A DNA stretch of 45,348 nucleotides from an uncultured Gammaproteobacteria bacterium. Lineage in GTDB: Bacteria > Pseudomonadota > Gammaproteobacteria > CAMYKB01. Below are positions 10,547 through 17,637 of this stretch, piece by piece. Each line of letters begins with the position of its first letter. Positions within the stretch are counted from its first letter, which is position 1. The stretch covers positions 1-45,348 of the forward strand of contig CAMYKB010000013.1 in the NCBI GenBank assembly GCA_947258875.1, read 5' to 3'. Position numbers and translations under genes: made by a program. The notes beneath the pieces are model-generated. The model had not been told where the DNA came from. It saw nothing but the letters and a program-made list of their open reading frames with translations, and made no database searches.

Positions 10547-11215
10547 TTAGGCGGGTTTCTTTTTTCTTGAAAAAGCAATTCCAGCTAAACCTAAGCCAAG
10601 CAAAACGATACTGGAAGGTTCAGGCACTGAAACTGAGCCATTACCAGTTCCACCAAATGAGTGATCGTCAATTGCAAATCCAAAGAAACTATTATTTCCA
10701 CTTATTAACACTGACTGAATATCTGCTATGTCACTTTGAAAACCGAAAAACTGCATAGATGATATACCCGTAAAGTTAGCATCGTAACTCTGCCCTGACA
10801 TAAAATTGATTGTGATATCAAAATCTGGCATTAATGAATTAGTATCGAAGCCAAAAGCCGCAATAAGCGGATCATATGTTATCGTTAGATCTCGGTCGCT
10901 TGGATTGAAGCCGTCTAGAAAACCACCAGTAAAGCCCCCTCCGGCGTCTATATTAAAATAGTTCCCAGAGCCTAGAGGCGTTGTATAAGTGACACCAGCC
11001 TGAATATCACCGGCAGAGAGGGTGCCAAAACTGGATGTAGAGCTTAGGCTCCCACCTGGAATCGGAAAGTGAGCTGAGCTAGTGAAATCTTCGAAAGTCG
11101 TTGCGCCCACAGCTGCATCAAATACTGTGCGGTCGGTAAAGGTTGTAATCAGACCGGCACTCACATTTGTTGACAGGATCAAGCACGCAAGTGCCATCAG
11201 TGTTCTTAACTTCAT
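10547..11215 (-). CDS. PEP-CTERM sorting-domain exported protein
   Basis: A 222-residue exported protein from the ATG at 11215, preceded by GGGAG. Residues 1-20 are a signal peptide ending in NVSAG. The middle is a Gly/Ser/Phe-rich beta domain with few charges. The C-terminus is a textbook PEP-CTERM signal: VPEPSS, a hydrophobic helix (IVLLGLGLAGIAF), then SRKKKPA. Such proteins are recognised by an exosortase (EpsH family) and tied to extracellular polysaccharide or floc formation. No exosortase gene is in the window. A sigma-54 promoter and two upstream repeats precede it, and a terminator follows it, so it is a single-gene unit. Confidence 0.93.
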   Translation of the reverse strand: MKLRTLMALACLILSTNVSAGLITTFTDRTVFDAAVGATTFEDFTSSAHFPIPGGSLSSTSSFGTLSAGDIQAGVTYTTPLGSGNYFNIDAGGGFTGGFLDGFNPSDRDLTITYDPLIAAFGFDTNSLMPDFDITINFMSGQSYDANFTGISSMQFFGFQSDIADIQSVLISGNNSFFGFAIDDHSFGGTGNGSVSVPEPSSIVLLGLGLAGIAFSRKKKPA

Positions 11216-11258
11216 TATGTAACTCCCTGTTGTATGCAATATATCCACGCAGATAAAA

Positions 11259-11274
11259 GGCAAAATGTATGCCA
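11259..11274 (-). promoter_or_regulatory. Sigma-54 (RpoN) -24/-12 promoter
   Basis: On the minus strand the sequence TGGCATACATTTTGCC has the invariant GG and GC doublets exactly ten bases apart and a TTGC -12 box, which fits the RpoN consensus. Transcription would start near 11248 and give a ~33-base leader before the PEP-CTERM ATG at 11215. Confidence 0.8.
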
Positions 11275-11335
11275 GTTATATTTTCTAGTCACAAAACAAT
11301 AGGTTATGATTTTTTTCTTTTATTAGAATTATAAA

Positions 11336-11358
11336 AATGTAAATTTTATCGACACCAT
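11336..11358. repeat. Upstream repeat copy 1 (TGT-N11-ACA), probable enhancer site
   Basis: A 23-base sequence identical to 11502-11524. Its core TGTAAATTTTATCGACA is an imperfect dyad of TGT-N11-ACA type, like sites bound by sigma-54 activators. It lies about 65-85 bases upstream of the -24/-12 promoter at 11259-11274, a usual enhancer distance. A PrsR-type activator of PEP-CTERM genes is the natural candidate protein. Confidence 0.7.
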
Positions 11359-11501
11359 TGCGATTGTAATACTCAACAGTTTCAGTATGTATTCCCTCGA
11401 TTTCTTATAATTGACTTGATGACTGATTGATATTGATAAGTAACTCATTGATTTTGTTGTATTTTAAATTAATCTTTCCTGCATTTTCGAGCTATTCATT
11501 T

Positions 11502-11524
11502 AATGTAAATTTTATCGACACCAT
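11502..11524. repeat. Upstream repeat copy 2 (TGT-N11-ACA), probable enhancer site
   Basis: An exact second copy of the 23-base repeat at 11336-11358, in the same orientation and 166 bases further from the PEP-CTERM promoter. Two spaced copies of a site upstream of a sigma-54 promoter are typical of enhancer-binding protein control. The AT-rich DNA between the copies (11359-11501) holds no gene that I can support. Confidence 0.7.
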
Positions 11525-11851
11525 AGCTATCGAACGCCTAACAGCTACTCTACGCACCCCTCCAGGTATGTATCGTTGACGTCATGGTTGATTAATTCTG
11601 ATCAATAACGACTTGATTTAATTAGCATTAATAAATAACTGGGCCGGTTTTAAGCCACGCATAACCAAGCACACAAGTTATTCCATCAAGTCTATCTAGT
11701 CTGTGAGCTTCGGCATTGCAGCCTGAGTACCGGAAGCTTTTGGGAGCCGTGGTGTCCGCGTTGGGGGGTATGTCAATCGACGATTATTTGCCGTTTTCAG
11801 AAGTAGACGCGCAGACGCTGTTCGCCAGATCAAGTCGCGATGGAGAGATTA
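11525..11851. other. Non-coding stretch with possible short gene remnant
   Basis: The 588 bases between the PEP-CTERM gene and cyaY hold the sigma-54 site and the two repeats in the half nearer the PEP-CTERM gene. The other half has no convincing gene. A plus-strand frame from about 11707 to 11868 is open for 53 codons, includes MSIDDYLPFSEVDAQTLFA and overlaps the cyaY 3' end by 17 bases. It has no start signal or family that I recognise, so it may be a decayed C-terminal fragment or chance. Confidence 0.3.
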
Positions 11852-12181
11852 TTATAGCGGTAGGTTGATCTCGTTGCCGGTTTTAAGCGTGAGGATCCGG
11901 TTAAGTGTTGCCAGCAGGTTGTCGCCGGTCTTGTTGTTTACCCAGCTATCGCTTGCTTCGTTATAGCTGAAGTGTGCGGGTCCTTCAGGTGACGCCAGCC
12001 AAATCTGTTCCAGCGGTTCCTGGCGGTTGATGATCATCTTGCTGCCGTCTTCGAATTCGGCGGTGAGTACGCCGTCGATGATATCAATGTCCATATCCTC
12101 GAGTGCTTCGTTTTCACTTAAGTGGTCCATGAGATCATCAAGCAGCTGTGTGGCACGCACGGCATATGAAAGTTGATTCAC
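11852..12181 (-). CDS. cyaY: Frataxin homologue CyaY
   Basis: A 109-residue frataxin. The first helix is rich in Asp and Glu (DDLMDHLSENEALEDMDID), the acidic ridge that binds iron and the IscS-IscU machine. The beta sheet follows with GVLTAEFEDGSKMIINRQEPLEQIWLAS, which contains the conserved NRQ...QIWLAS core. The C-terminal helix ends the domain normally. It regulates iron supply or cysteine desulfurase activity in Fe-S cluster assembly. The gene is a lone unit, with 68 bases to the next gene upstream. Confidence 0.95.
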   Translation of the reverse strand: MNQLSYAVRATQLLDDLMDHLSENEALEDMDIDIIDGVLTAEFEDGSKMIINRQEPLEQIWLASPEGPAHFSYNEASDSWVNNKTGDNLLATLNRILTLKTGNEINLPL

Positions 12182-12249
12182 TGTTGATACCTTATCCTGG
12201 TTCGAAGGAGGCTGATGATGCGGCAGTAATCCTGGAGAAGCAAGCCATG

Positions 12250-12621
12250 TTATGCACGTATAACCGCGACTGCGAGTAATAGCCAGGCGATAATGAATGC
12301 AGTACCACCCAGTGGTGTTATTGCGCCCAACCAGCGGATGCCACTGATCGACAGAACATAAAGGCTGCCTGAAAATAGTACGATCCCTGTCAGCATCAGC
12401 CAGCCGGAGATTGTCGCTAATTTGTTTTCACCCAGTTGCCAGCTGATGAGGCCGATCAGTATCAGGCCCAGGGCATGGTACATATGGTACTCGACACCGG
12501 TTTGGTACACTGAAAGCATGGTGTCCGAGAGTGTATTTTTAAGGCCATGCGCGCCAAATGCACCCAGTCCCACGGCAAGCGCAGCACACAGCGCGCCGAT
12601 TGTAATAAAGAATTTATGCAT
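12250..12621 (-). CDS. DUF423 family membrane protein (YgdD-like)
   Basis: A 123-residue inner-membrane protein with four hydrophobic helices, of the DUF423/YgdD family. The N-terminal GALCAALAVGLGAFGAHGLK and the YQTGVEYHMYHALGLILIGL segment are diagnostic. The function of the family is not established. It diverges from yajQ with 84 bases between the starts and lies 68 bases upstream of cyaY on the same strand. Confidence 0.9.
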   Translation of the reverse strand: MHKFFITIGALCAALAVGLGAFGAHGLKNTLSDTMLSVYQTGVEYHMYHALGLILIGLISWQLGENKLATISGWLMLTGIVLFSGSLYVLSISGIRWLGAITPLGGTAFIIAWLLLAVAVIRA

Positions 12622-12705
12622 GAGTTTCTACGCAGCAATGAATTGTCGTATATTAAACCAGATCTGAATAAAAACCAGTTCTTGATAAAAGAAGGAGAAG
12701 CCTGA

Positions 12706-13188
12706 ATGCCATCATTTGATATCGTCTCGGAAGTGGATATGCATGAACTCACTAATGCCGTCGATCAGAGCAACCGGGAAATATCCAATCGTTTCGACTT
12801 TAAGGGCACGGACTCCAGGGTGGAGCGGCAAGAGGCCGTGCTGACCTTGCTTGCTCCTGCTGAATTCCAGGTCAAACAAGTGATGGATATTCTGGTGCAA
12901 AAGCTCTCCAAACGCGGCATCGATGTTGGCGCACTGGATGAGGGGGCGATAGAGGTTGCGGTACATCAGGCGAAACAGCTGGTAACGGTCAAGCAAGGTA
13001 TCGACGCTGCACTGGCCAGGAAGATCGTAAAACTGATTAAGGATTCGAAGGCCAAAGTACAGGCGGCGATCCAGGGCGAGAAGGTCAGGGTGACGGGAAA
13101 AAAACGCGATGATCTGCAGGGCGTGATGAGCATGTTGCGTGAGGCCAAGTTGGAGCAGCCCGTGCAATTTGATAATTTCCGCGATTAG
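12706..13188 (+). CDS. yajQ: YajQ family nucleotide-binding protein
   Basis: A 160-residue YajQ (UPF0234) protein with two ferredoxin-like repeats. Diagnostic segments are [15 protein letters not shown] at the start, the [15 protein letters not shown] stretch and the final [20 protein letters not shown]. Members bind cyclic di-GMP or other nucleotides, and in Xanthomonas one acts with a transcription factor; in E. coli the role is less clear. AAGAAGGAGAAG just upstream supplies a good ribosome site. It is followed 20 bases later by the Rieske-like gene. Confidence 0.96.
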   Translation: MPSFDIVSEVDMHELTNAVDQSNREISNRFDFKGTDSRVERQEAVLTLLAPAEFQVKQVMDILVQKLSKRGIDVGALDEGAIEVAVHQAKQLVTVKQGIDAALARKIVKLIKDSKAKVQAAIQGEKVRVTGKKRDDLQGVMSMLREAKLEQPVQFDNFRD

Positions 13189-13208
13189 CACATTTTCGTA
13201 TTTCCTGT

Positions 13209-13769
13209 ATGGAGTCCCATGACAAGCGCGTTATCTACCGGGTAACTTTGAAATTACTGTCCCTGATCGGCATTGCGATATTGATCTACATATTCCTTGC
13301 GTCATTCTTTGATGGTCGTACGACCAAGCGGTCGCCAGTGATTAGCGTGAACCTGGCTGATCTGAAACCCGGCGAACATATCAAACGGGATTGGGGTGGC
13401 CGCAAGGTCATCGTGCTGCATCGCAGTGCTGCGATGTTGGCAGGTATCGCTAGCATGGATGAAAGCTTATATGACCCGCATTCCAAATACAGTAACCAAC
13501 CGGTCTATGCACGGAATGCCTATCGTGCCATCGGACCGGCGTATTTTATTGCGGTTGCGATGGCGAGGGATACTGGTTGCGAGGTGGAGTTTATGCCTGG
13601 CCGGGCAGGCGAGGGCGGATCGCAGGGTGGCTTTGTCGATCCCTGTCGTGGCAGCCGCTACGATTTGGCCGGGCGTGTTTTCAAGAATCAACAGACCAAA
13701 CTCAATCTTACTATCCCCGAGTATTGTTATACCTCGGGAACTATGGTGACCATCGGGGCAGGTTGCTGA
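13209..13769 (+). CDS. Rieske-fold membrane-anchored protein lacking the 2Fe-2S ligands
   Basis: A 186-residue protein that resembles the Rieske subunit of cytochrome bc1. Residues 11-33 form one membrane helix, then LKPGEHIKRDWGGRKVIVLHR matches the first strands of a Rieske head, and RGSRYDLAGRVFKN followed by NLTIPEY matches the region after cluster box 2. The ligands are gone: box 1 (CTHLGC) is reduced to DTGC (Cys124), and box 2 (CPCHGS) reads DPCRGS, with Asp and Arg replacing one Cys and the His. It therefore cannot hold a standard Rieske cluster. The remaining Cys124 and Cys146 could form the usual Rieske disulfide. No bc1 genes are adjacent. Confidence 0.72.
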   Translation: MESHDKRVIYRVTLKLLSLIGIAILIYIFLASFFDGRTTKRSPVISVNLADLKPGEHIKRDWGGRKVIVLHRSAAMLAGIASMDESLYDPHSKYSNQPVYARNAYRAIGPAYFIAVAMARDTGCEVEFMPGRAGEGGSQGGFVDPCRGSRYDLAGRVFKNQQTKLNLTIPEYCYTSGTMVTIGAGC

Positions 13770-13784
13770 TACGTGCCAGGCTAG

Positions 13785-14561
13785 TCAGGTAATGCTGTAA
13801 ATATCGAAACGCGTGGTTTTGCCCGAAATGTTCCCTGTCGGTTTACAGCCATGTAGCGGCTTAGCCAGCCGCGGGCGTTTGACGACTACACGCTTGAATG
13901 CTTTTCCGAGTGCCACAGCGAGCAAGCGGTCAGCGTCTTCATCGGCACCCACGATTTCACGGAAATAACGCATTTCCTTTTTCACTAAAGCACTCTTGCT
14001 GGAGTGCGGATACATAGGGTCTAGATATATAACGTCGGGTCGTTCGTCGTCCTCAAGTGACGACAGGTATGATATTGCATCTGCCTCGATCAATGTCAGG
14101 TTTGCACTAATGCTGCCCGTATCTGCATCGCATTTGCTGCGTTCGATACCATCTCTCAGCAGTGCGGCAATAACAGGAGATCGTTCCAGCAGACGCACTC
14201 TGCATCCCAGTGTGGCGAGTACAAAGCTGTCGCGGCCCAGGCCAGCGGTGGCATCAATGATCTCTGGTCGATAACCCGGTTTTAGTCCGACTGCCTTTGC
14301 CAATGGTTCGTTCTTGGTGTTGATGCGTTTGCCGCGATATCCCAGCCTGCCTTGTAGAAAATCAACATAAACTGGTCCAGGTGCCTCGCGGCCGGTTCGG
14401 CGTAACTCGAGATGATGTTCCGTGTAGGCCAGCAGGTAATCTATCGAGTCATCAAGCATGTGAACAACAGGCAGGTTTAACCTTTCCGCAAGTGATTGTG
14501 CATCCGCGCTACGCTCATCGCAGTTGCTATAAACTGCCAGCTTACTGCCCTCAAGTGTCAT
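13785..14561 (-). CDS. rsmJ: 16S rRNA (guanine-1516-N2)-methyltransferase RsmJ
   Basis: A 258-residue SAM-dependent methyltransferase of the RsmJ (YhiQ) family that methylates G1516 of 16S rRNA. The SAM-binding motif is IIDATAGLGRDSFVLATLG, and the catalytic-type motif is YLDPMYPH. The preceding VDFLQGRLGYRGKRI segment is also typical. Length is close to the E. coli protein. It lies 15 bases downstream of the hydroxyacid dehydrogenase gene on the same strand, so the two may be cotranscribed. Confidence 0.93.
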   Translation of the reverse strand: MTLEGSKLAVYSNCDERSADAQSLAERLNLPVVHMLDDSIDYLLAYTEHHLELRRTGREAPGPVYVDFLQGRLGYRGKRINTKNEPLAKAVGLKPGYRPEIIDATAGLGRDSFVLATLGCRVRLLERSPVIAALLRDGIERSKCDADTGSISANLTLIEADAISYLSSLEDDERPDVIYLDPMYPHSSKSALVKKEMRYFREIVGADEDADRLLAVALGKAFKRVVVKRPRLAKPLHGCKPTGNISGKTTRFDIYSIT

Positions 14562-14576
14562 GCGGTCAATTTGACC

Positions 14577-15536
14577 TTAAACAACCTGGTTGCGAATACT
14601 GTCGGCCTGCCAGGCGTTAATGTTGAGCACCAGTTCGTCAACCATGCGTTGGCGTGATTCCTTGCTTGCCCAGGCTGTGTGCGGCGTGAGGATCAGATTT
14701 GGGATATCGTTTGACAGCAAGATATGATCTTTGGGCGGAGGTTCCTCGCTGAGGACATCGAAACCGGCGCCGCCGATGGTTCCGGTGCGCAGGGCATCGG
14801 CCAATGCCTGTTCATCCACCAGCCCGCCGCGTGCCGTATTGATCAACAATGCATCACGACGCATTGCCGCCAGTTGTGGTGCTGCTATCATGTTGCGAGT
14901 TTGCGGCGTCAACGGACAGTGCAGGCTGATGGCATCGGATGATGCCAGCAATTTGTCAAGTGAAACCCGGTCGTGGTCTTGTGATGTCCCCTGGGCGACC
15001 TGTATCTCCATGCCGAAAGCCTTGCCGACCTCGGCAACCGCGCGGCCCAGCACGCCGTAACCAATGATGCCCAGTGTCTTGCCTGCCAGTTCACGAATTG
15101 GATACTCCAGAGAACAGAAATGTCGGCTTTTTGACCAGCTGCCGTTATTGACGGCAGCGTGATATTCCTGCAGATGAGTTGTCAGGGATAGGATGAGTGC
15201 GAAAACATGCTGTACCACAGAGGCGGTTGCGTAATCGCGTACATTACACACAACCACACCGGCCTCCTGTGCAGCTTGCAGGTCGACGTTATTGGTGCCT
15301 GTCGCGGCGATACAGATTATTTTAAGTCGCTTCGCCTCAGCGAGATGCGGACGGCCAATAAAGGTTTTGTTCGAGATTACGACATCGGCGTGGCCGATTC
15401 TTTGCGCTACCTCACTGGCCGCGGTGTGTGGGTAAGGGGTAAACACACTGAAGCAATCCTTAAGACGGGTAAGATCAAGATCGCCGCGGTCCGCTGATTC
15501 AAGGTCCAGGAATACGCCAGTGAAGTTGTCAGTCAT
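14577..15536 (-). CDS. D-2-hydroxyacid dehydrogenase (hydroxypyruvate/glyoxylate reductase-like)
   Basis: A 319-residue NAD(P)-dependent D-2-hydroxyacid dehydrogenase. The dinucleotide site is GIIGYGVLGRAVA. Catalytic residues can be read: Arg in NTARGGLVDE, Glu in LSEEPP and His in TPHTAWAS. Its length and the LTPHTAWASKESRQRM segment are closest to glycerate dehydrogenase (HprA), which reduces hydroxypyruvate to D-glycerate. With glycolate oxidase and the glyoxylate aminotransferase nearby, a role in glycolate salvage is plausible. The exact substrate cannot be fixed without an alignment. Confidence 0.9.
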   Translation of the reverse strand: MTDNFTGVFLDLESADRGDLDLTRLKDCFSVFTPYPHTAASEVAQRIGHADVVISNKTFIGRPHLAEAKRLKIICIAATGTNNVDLQAAQEAGVVVCNVRDYATASVVQHVFALILSLTTHLQEYHAAVNNGSWSKSRHFCSLEYPIRELAGKTLGIIGYGVLGRAVAEVGKAFGMEIQVAQGTSQDHDRVSLDKLLASSDAISLHCPLTPQTRNMIAAPQLAAMRRDALLINTARGGLVDEQALADALRTGTIGGAGFDVLSEEPPPKDHILLSNDIPNLILTPHTAWASKESRQRMVDELVLNINAWQADSIRNQVV

Positions 15537-15566
15537 CTATTCCTTGGCCGAGGTGCCTGAGGCAAC

Positions 15567-15590
15567 AAAAATGCCCCGCCGCAGCGGGGC
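15567..15590 (-). terminator. Rho-independent terminator after the YccA-family gene
   Basis: GCCCCGC and GCGGGGC arms at 15573-15590 form a stable GC-rich stem with a four-base loop, followed on the minus strand by ATTTTTG. It lies 22 bases past the stop of the Bax-inhibitor family gene and separates it from the hydroxyacid dehydrogenase gene. Confidence 0.88.
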
Positions 15591-15611
15591 TCGGAATAAA
15601 TGCATGACCTG

Positions 15612-16277
15612 TTATTCACCACTTAACGCGGAAAACAGATTGAGCAGGTGCAGGAACATGACATAGATATTGGCAAATAATGAGACCGTCATGATCACAT
15701 AATTTGTTTCGCCACCATTCACCATGCGGCTGGTATCAAACAGAATCAGGCCTGACATCAGCATGACAGCCGCTGCGGAGATTGTTAGGGACAGCGCCGG
15801 TATCTGTAGAAAGAAATTGGCAATGATAGCTGCCAGTACCACCAACAGGCCTACCATCAGGAAGCCACCCATAAAACTGAAATCCTTGCGAGTCGCAATA
15901 GCATAGCCTGAAAGACCAAGGAACATGGTTGCGGTGGTGCCAAAGGCCATAACAACCACCTGTGGTCCATTTGGCAGATTAAGATAAAGGGAGAGGATGG
16001 GGCCCAGCACATAACCCATAAAACCAGTGAAGAGGAACGTCAGGATAATCGCCCAGCCACTGTTTCTAACGGCATTGATTACAAACGGCCCGCCGATAAA
16101 GACGGCAAGCATTAACCAGAAATTAATGGGTTGCGCACCTGTTGCCATAGCGATACCGGCAGTCACTGCGCTGGTGAGCAGCGTCAGAGTCAACAGCATA
16201 TAGGTATTGCGTAGTACCTTATTGGTGGCAAGTGTTGATTCTCTAGTAGTTGATGTTGCAATGCGTTCTACACTCAT
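15612..16277 (-). CDS. Bax inhibitor-1/YccA family membrane protein
   Basis: A 221-residue polytopic membrane protein of the BI-1/YccA family. About seven hydrophobic helices are visible, with the family segments LRNTYMLLTLTLLTSA near the start, FTGFMGYVLGPILSLYL in the middle and ILFDTSRMVNGGETNYV before the last helices. E. coli YccA binds and restrains the FtsH protease. The N-terminal ~20 residues are polar and cytoplasmic. It is a single-gene unit with its own terminator. Confidence 0.93.
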   Translation of the reverse strand: MSVERIATSTTRESTLATNKVLRNTYMLLTLTLLTSAVTAGIAMATGAQPINFWLMLAVFIGGPFVINAVRNSGWAIILTFLFTGFMGYVLGPILSLYLNLPNGPQVVVMAFGTTATMFLGLSGYAIATRKDFSFMGGFLMVGLLVVLAAIIANFFLQIPALSLTISAAAVMLMSGLILFDTSRMVNGGETNYVIMTVSLFANIYVMFLHLLNLFSALSGE

Positions 16278-16440
16278 TCGATTAGCTCCATAGATATTGC
16301 GGATTTAATTGGTCATACTGCTTTATATGATCGCAGATTTACCAGAAAATTCACAGGTATAAACCCCTGCTCCAGGGGTGGTTTTGAATCACAGGAATGG
16401 TTATCCTTGTCGCCCGCTGGAGAGGTGGCTGAGTGGTCGA

Positions 16441-16513
16441 CAAAATCGTCGGGAACGATTTTGAACAGCCGAAGGCTGGCCCCGGAGGGGTGGAGGGCAG
16501 GACGCCCGGAATA
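16441..16513 (+). repeat. Palindromic element A, in the tRNA-Ser D loop
   Basis: A 73-base insert right after TCGA of the D loop in the broken tRNA-Ser copy. It starts with CAAAATCG-TCGGGAA-CGATTTTG, an eight-base-pair hairpin, then AGCC-GAA-GGCT, then a third weak hairpin GGGC-AGGAC-GCCC. The spacer GAACAGCC...GGCTGGCCCC matches elements B and C in plan. Confidence 0.8.
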
Positions 16514-16564
16514 AAGCACTGGTCTTGAAAACCAGCGTGGGTTCATAGCCCACCGTGGGTTCGA

Positions 16565-16643
16565 CAAAATCGTCAGGAACGATTTTGAACAGCGCCGCTT
16601 TTTGGCGCTGGCCCGCACGGCAAAATACAGGGAAGTATTTTGT
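16565..16643 (+). repeat. Palindromic element B, in the tRNA-Ser T loop
   Basis: A 79-base insert between TTCGA and AATCCC of the T arm of the first tRNA-Ser copy. It folds on paper into three hairpins: CAAAATCG/CGATTTTG, AGCGCC/GGCGCT and CAAAATAC/GTATTTTG, with GGCCCGCACGG between the last two. The outer hairpins share the CAAAAT...ATTTTG ends. Confidence 0.85.
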
Positions 16644-16698
16644 AATCCCACCCGATAGTGGGAAATACAGCAGTAAATTCTATTACAATACCGATTCC

Positions 16699-16789
<91 letters not shown>

Positions 16790-16794
16790 AATAT

Positions 16795-16823
16795 AAAAAG
16801 GCCCCTGTTTTTGGGGCCTTTTT
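16795..16823 (+). terminator. Terminator after the intact tRNA-Ser
   Basis: AAAAAGGCCCC and GGGGCCTTTTT arms form an 11-base stem with a seven-base loop, five bases after the tRNA CCA. The A/T flanks allow it to work in both directions. Confidence 0.88.
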
Positions 16824-16857
16824 ATATTTTGTGGTTAGGCAGGGTGAGAAGCCACTC

Positions 16858-16974
16858 GGGTTCGACCAAATCGCCGGGAGCGATTTGGAACAGCGGCGTT
16901 TTTCGCCGCTGGCCCGTAGGGAGCATACGCGGCTGAGCAGAGGGATGTATTTTGTAATCCCACCCTCTCCGCCA
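16858..16974 (+). pseudogene. tRNA-Ser 3' fragment interrupted by palindromic element C
   Basis: GGGTTCGA (16858-16865) and AATCCCACCCTCTCCGCCA (16956-16974) are the two halves of the tRNA-Ser T arm, acceptor strand and CCA, split by a 90-base insert at the same TTCGA position as in the first broken copy. The 5' two thirds of the tRNA are missing. A terminator-like hairpin follows, as expected if this was once a full gene. Confidence 0.8.
16866..16955 (+). repeat. Palindromic element C, in a tRNA-Ser T loop
   Basis: A 90-base insert with the same plan as element B: CCAAATCG/CGATTTGG hairpin, AGCGGCG/CGCCGCT hairpin, GGCCCGTAGGG spacer and a decayed last hairpin ending GGGATGTATTTTGT. The arms changed together (compensated bases in both the first and second stems), so the structure appears to be what is kept. 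Confidence 0.8.
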
Positions 16975-16982
16975 AATAAAAC

Positions 16983-17004
16983 AGACCCCTTGTGGGGCTT
17001 TTTT
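16983..17004 (+). terminator. Terminator-like hairpin after the tRNA-Ser 3' fragment
   Basis: ACCCC-TTGT-GGGG(C)T followed by six T residues, nine bases past the CCA of the fragment at 16858-16974. The stem is short (about five pairs), so strength is uncertain. Confidence 0.65.
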
Positions 17005-17114
17005 ATGAGTACACTCTGATTGAAGGGGTATATTCAGTAGTACCCGCAGCCCCTGAACCAACACACAGCTTTCCCGTATAATCCAAAGTTCGTTCCTCAA
17101 CACAGTCATCAGCC

Positions 17115-17600
17115 GTGAAACAAAAAATCAGCGTCCTTTTTATATGTATGGGCAATATTTGCCGTTCTCCTACCGCGCATGGCGTGTTTGAAAAAAAGGT
17201 TGAGGATGCAGGACTCAGCCAGGTTATTGAGGTTGATTCAGCGGGTACTCACGCGTATCACGTCGGTGAACCACCTGACCGGCGTGCACAGCAGACAGCT
17301 TTACGCCGCGGTTATGACCTCAGTACTCAGCGGGCACGGCGTGCGAAAGCGGTAGATTTTGAGCGCTTCGATTATGTCCTTGCAATGGATGAAGATAACT
17401 ATGCAAACCTGGCGGTCCTTGCTGAAGGTGAGCACGGGGGCAAGTTACAGCTATTCATGGAATATGCGGAGGGTTATCAGGAGCAGGAGGTCCCCGATCC
17501 TTATTACGGAGGCGGTTCAGGTTTCGAACGTGTTCTGGATCTGGTGGAAGCTGCAGCAGAAGGTTTGTTGCAGGATATCCGCAGTCGGCACGGGGTATAA
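17115..17600 (+). CDS. Low-molecular-weight protein-tyrosine phosphatase
   Basis: A 161-residue cytoplasmic phosphatase of the LMW-PTP/arsenate-reductase fold. The P-loop CMGNICRS (Cys11 to Arg17, CX5R) sits at the N-terminus, and the general acid Asp is in VPDPYYGG near residue 129, followed by Tyr residues as in true LMW-PTPs. It uses a GTG start at 17115; no earlier in-frame ATG fits the family N-terminus. It would dephosphorylate phosphotyrosine, often on capsule or exopolysaccharide kinases. It stands alone between the tRNA-Ser locus and a terminator. Confidence 0.92.
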   Translation: MKQKISVLFICMGNICRSPTAHGVFEKKVEDAGLSQVIEVDSAGTHAYHVGEPPDRRAQQTALRRGYDLSTQRARRAKAVDFERFDYVLAMDEDNYANLAVLAEGEHGGKLQLFMEYAEGYQEQEVPDPYYGGGSGFERVLDLVEAAAEGLLQDIRSRHGV

Positions 17601-17634
17601 AACAACGTCAGGGGTTTTCAGCCCCTGACGTTGT
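17601..17634. terminator. Bidirectional terminator between LMW-PTP gene and rne
   Basis: AACAACGTCAGGGGT and AGCCCCTGACGTTGTT form a long near-perfect stem with a loop of about four bases. It lies just past the stop codons of two convergent genes and can serve both, although neither side has a long T run. Confidence 0.78.
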
Positions 17635-17637
17635 TGT

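Larger units (their letters stand above)
16419..16653 (+). pseudogene. Broken tRNA-Ser copy interrupted by two palindromic elements
   Basis: Three blocks match the intact tRNA-Ser at 16699-16789 base for base: 16419-16440 (acceptor strand and D arm), 16514-16564 (anticodon and variable arms up to TTCGA) and 16644-16653 (3' T-stem, AATCCCACCC). Between them sit palindromic inserts of 73 bases (16441-16513) and 79 bases (16565-16643). The last acceptor bases and CCA are absent; GATAGTGGG stands where TCTCCGCCA should be. Bacteria do not splice such inserts, and the acceptor stem cannot close, so this copy should be dead. Confidence 0.88.

Noticed and set aside
12712-13191. 159-codon frame opposite yajQ
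   Set aside because: It is antisense to a well-supported conserved gene and has no recognisable domain or ribosome site.
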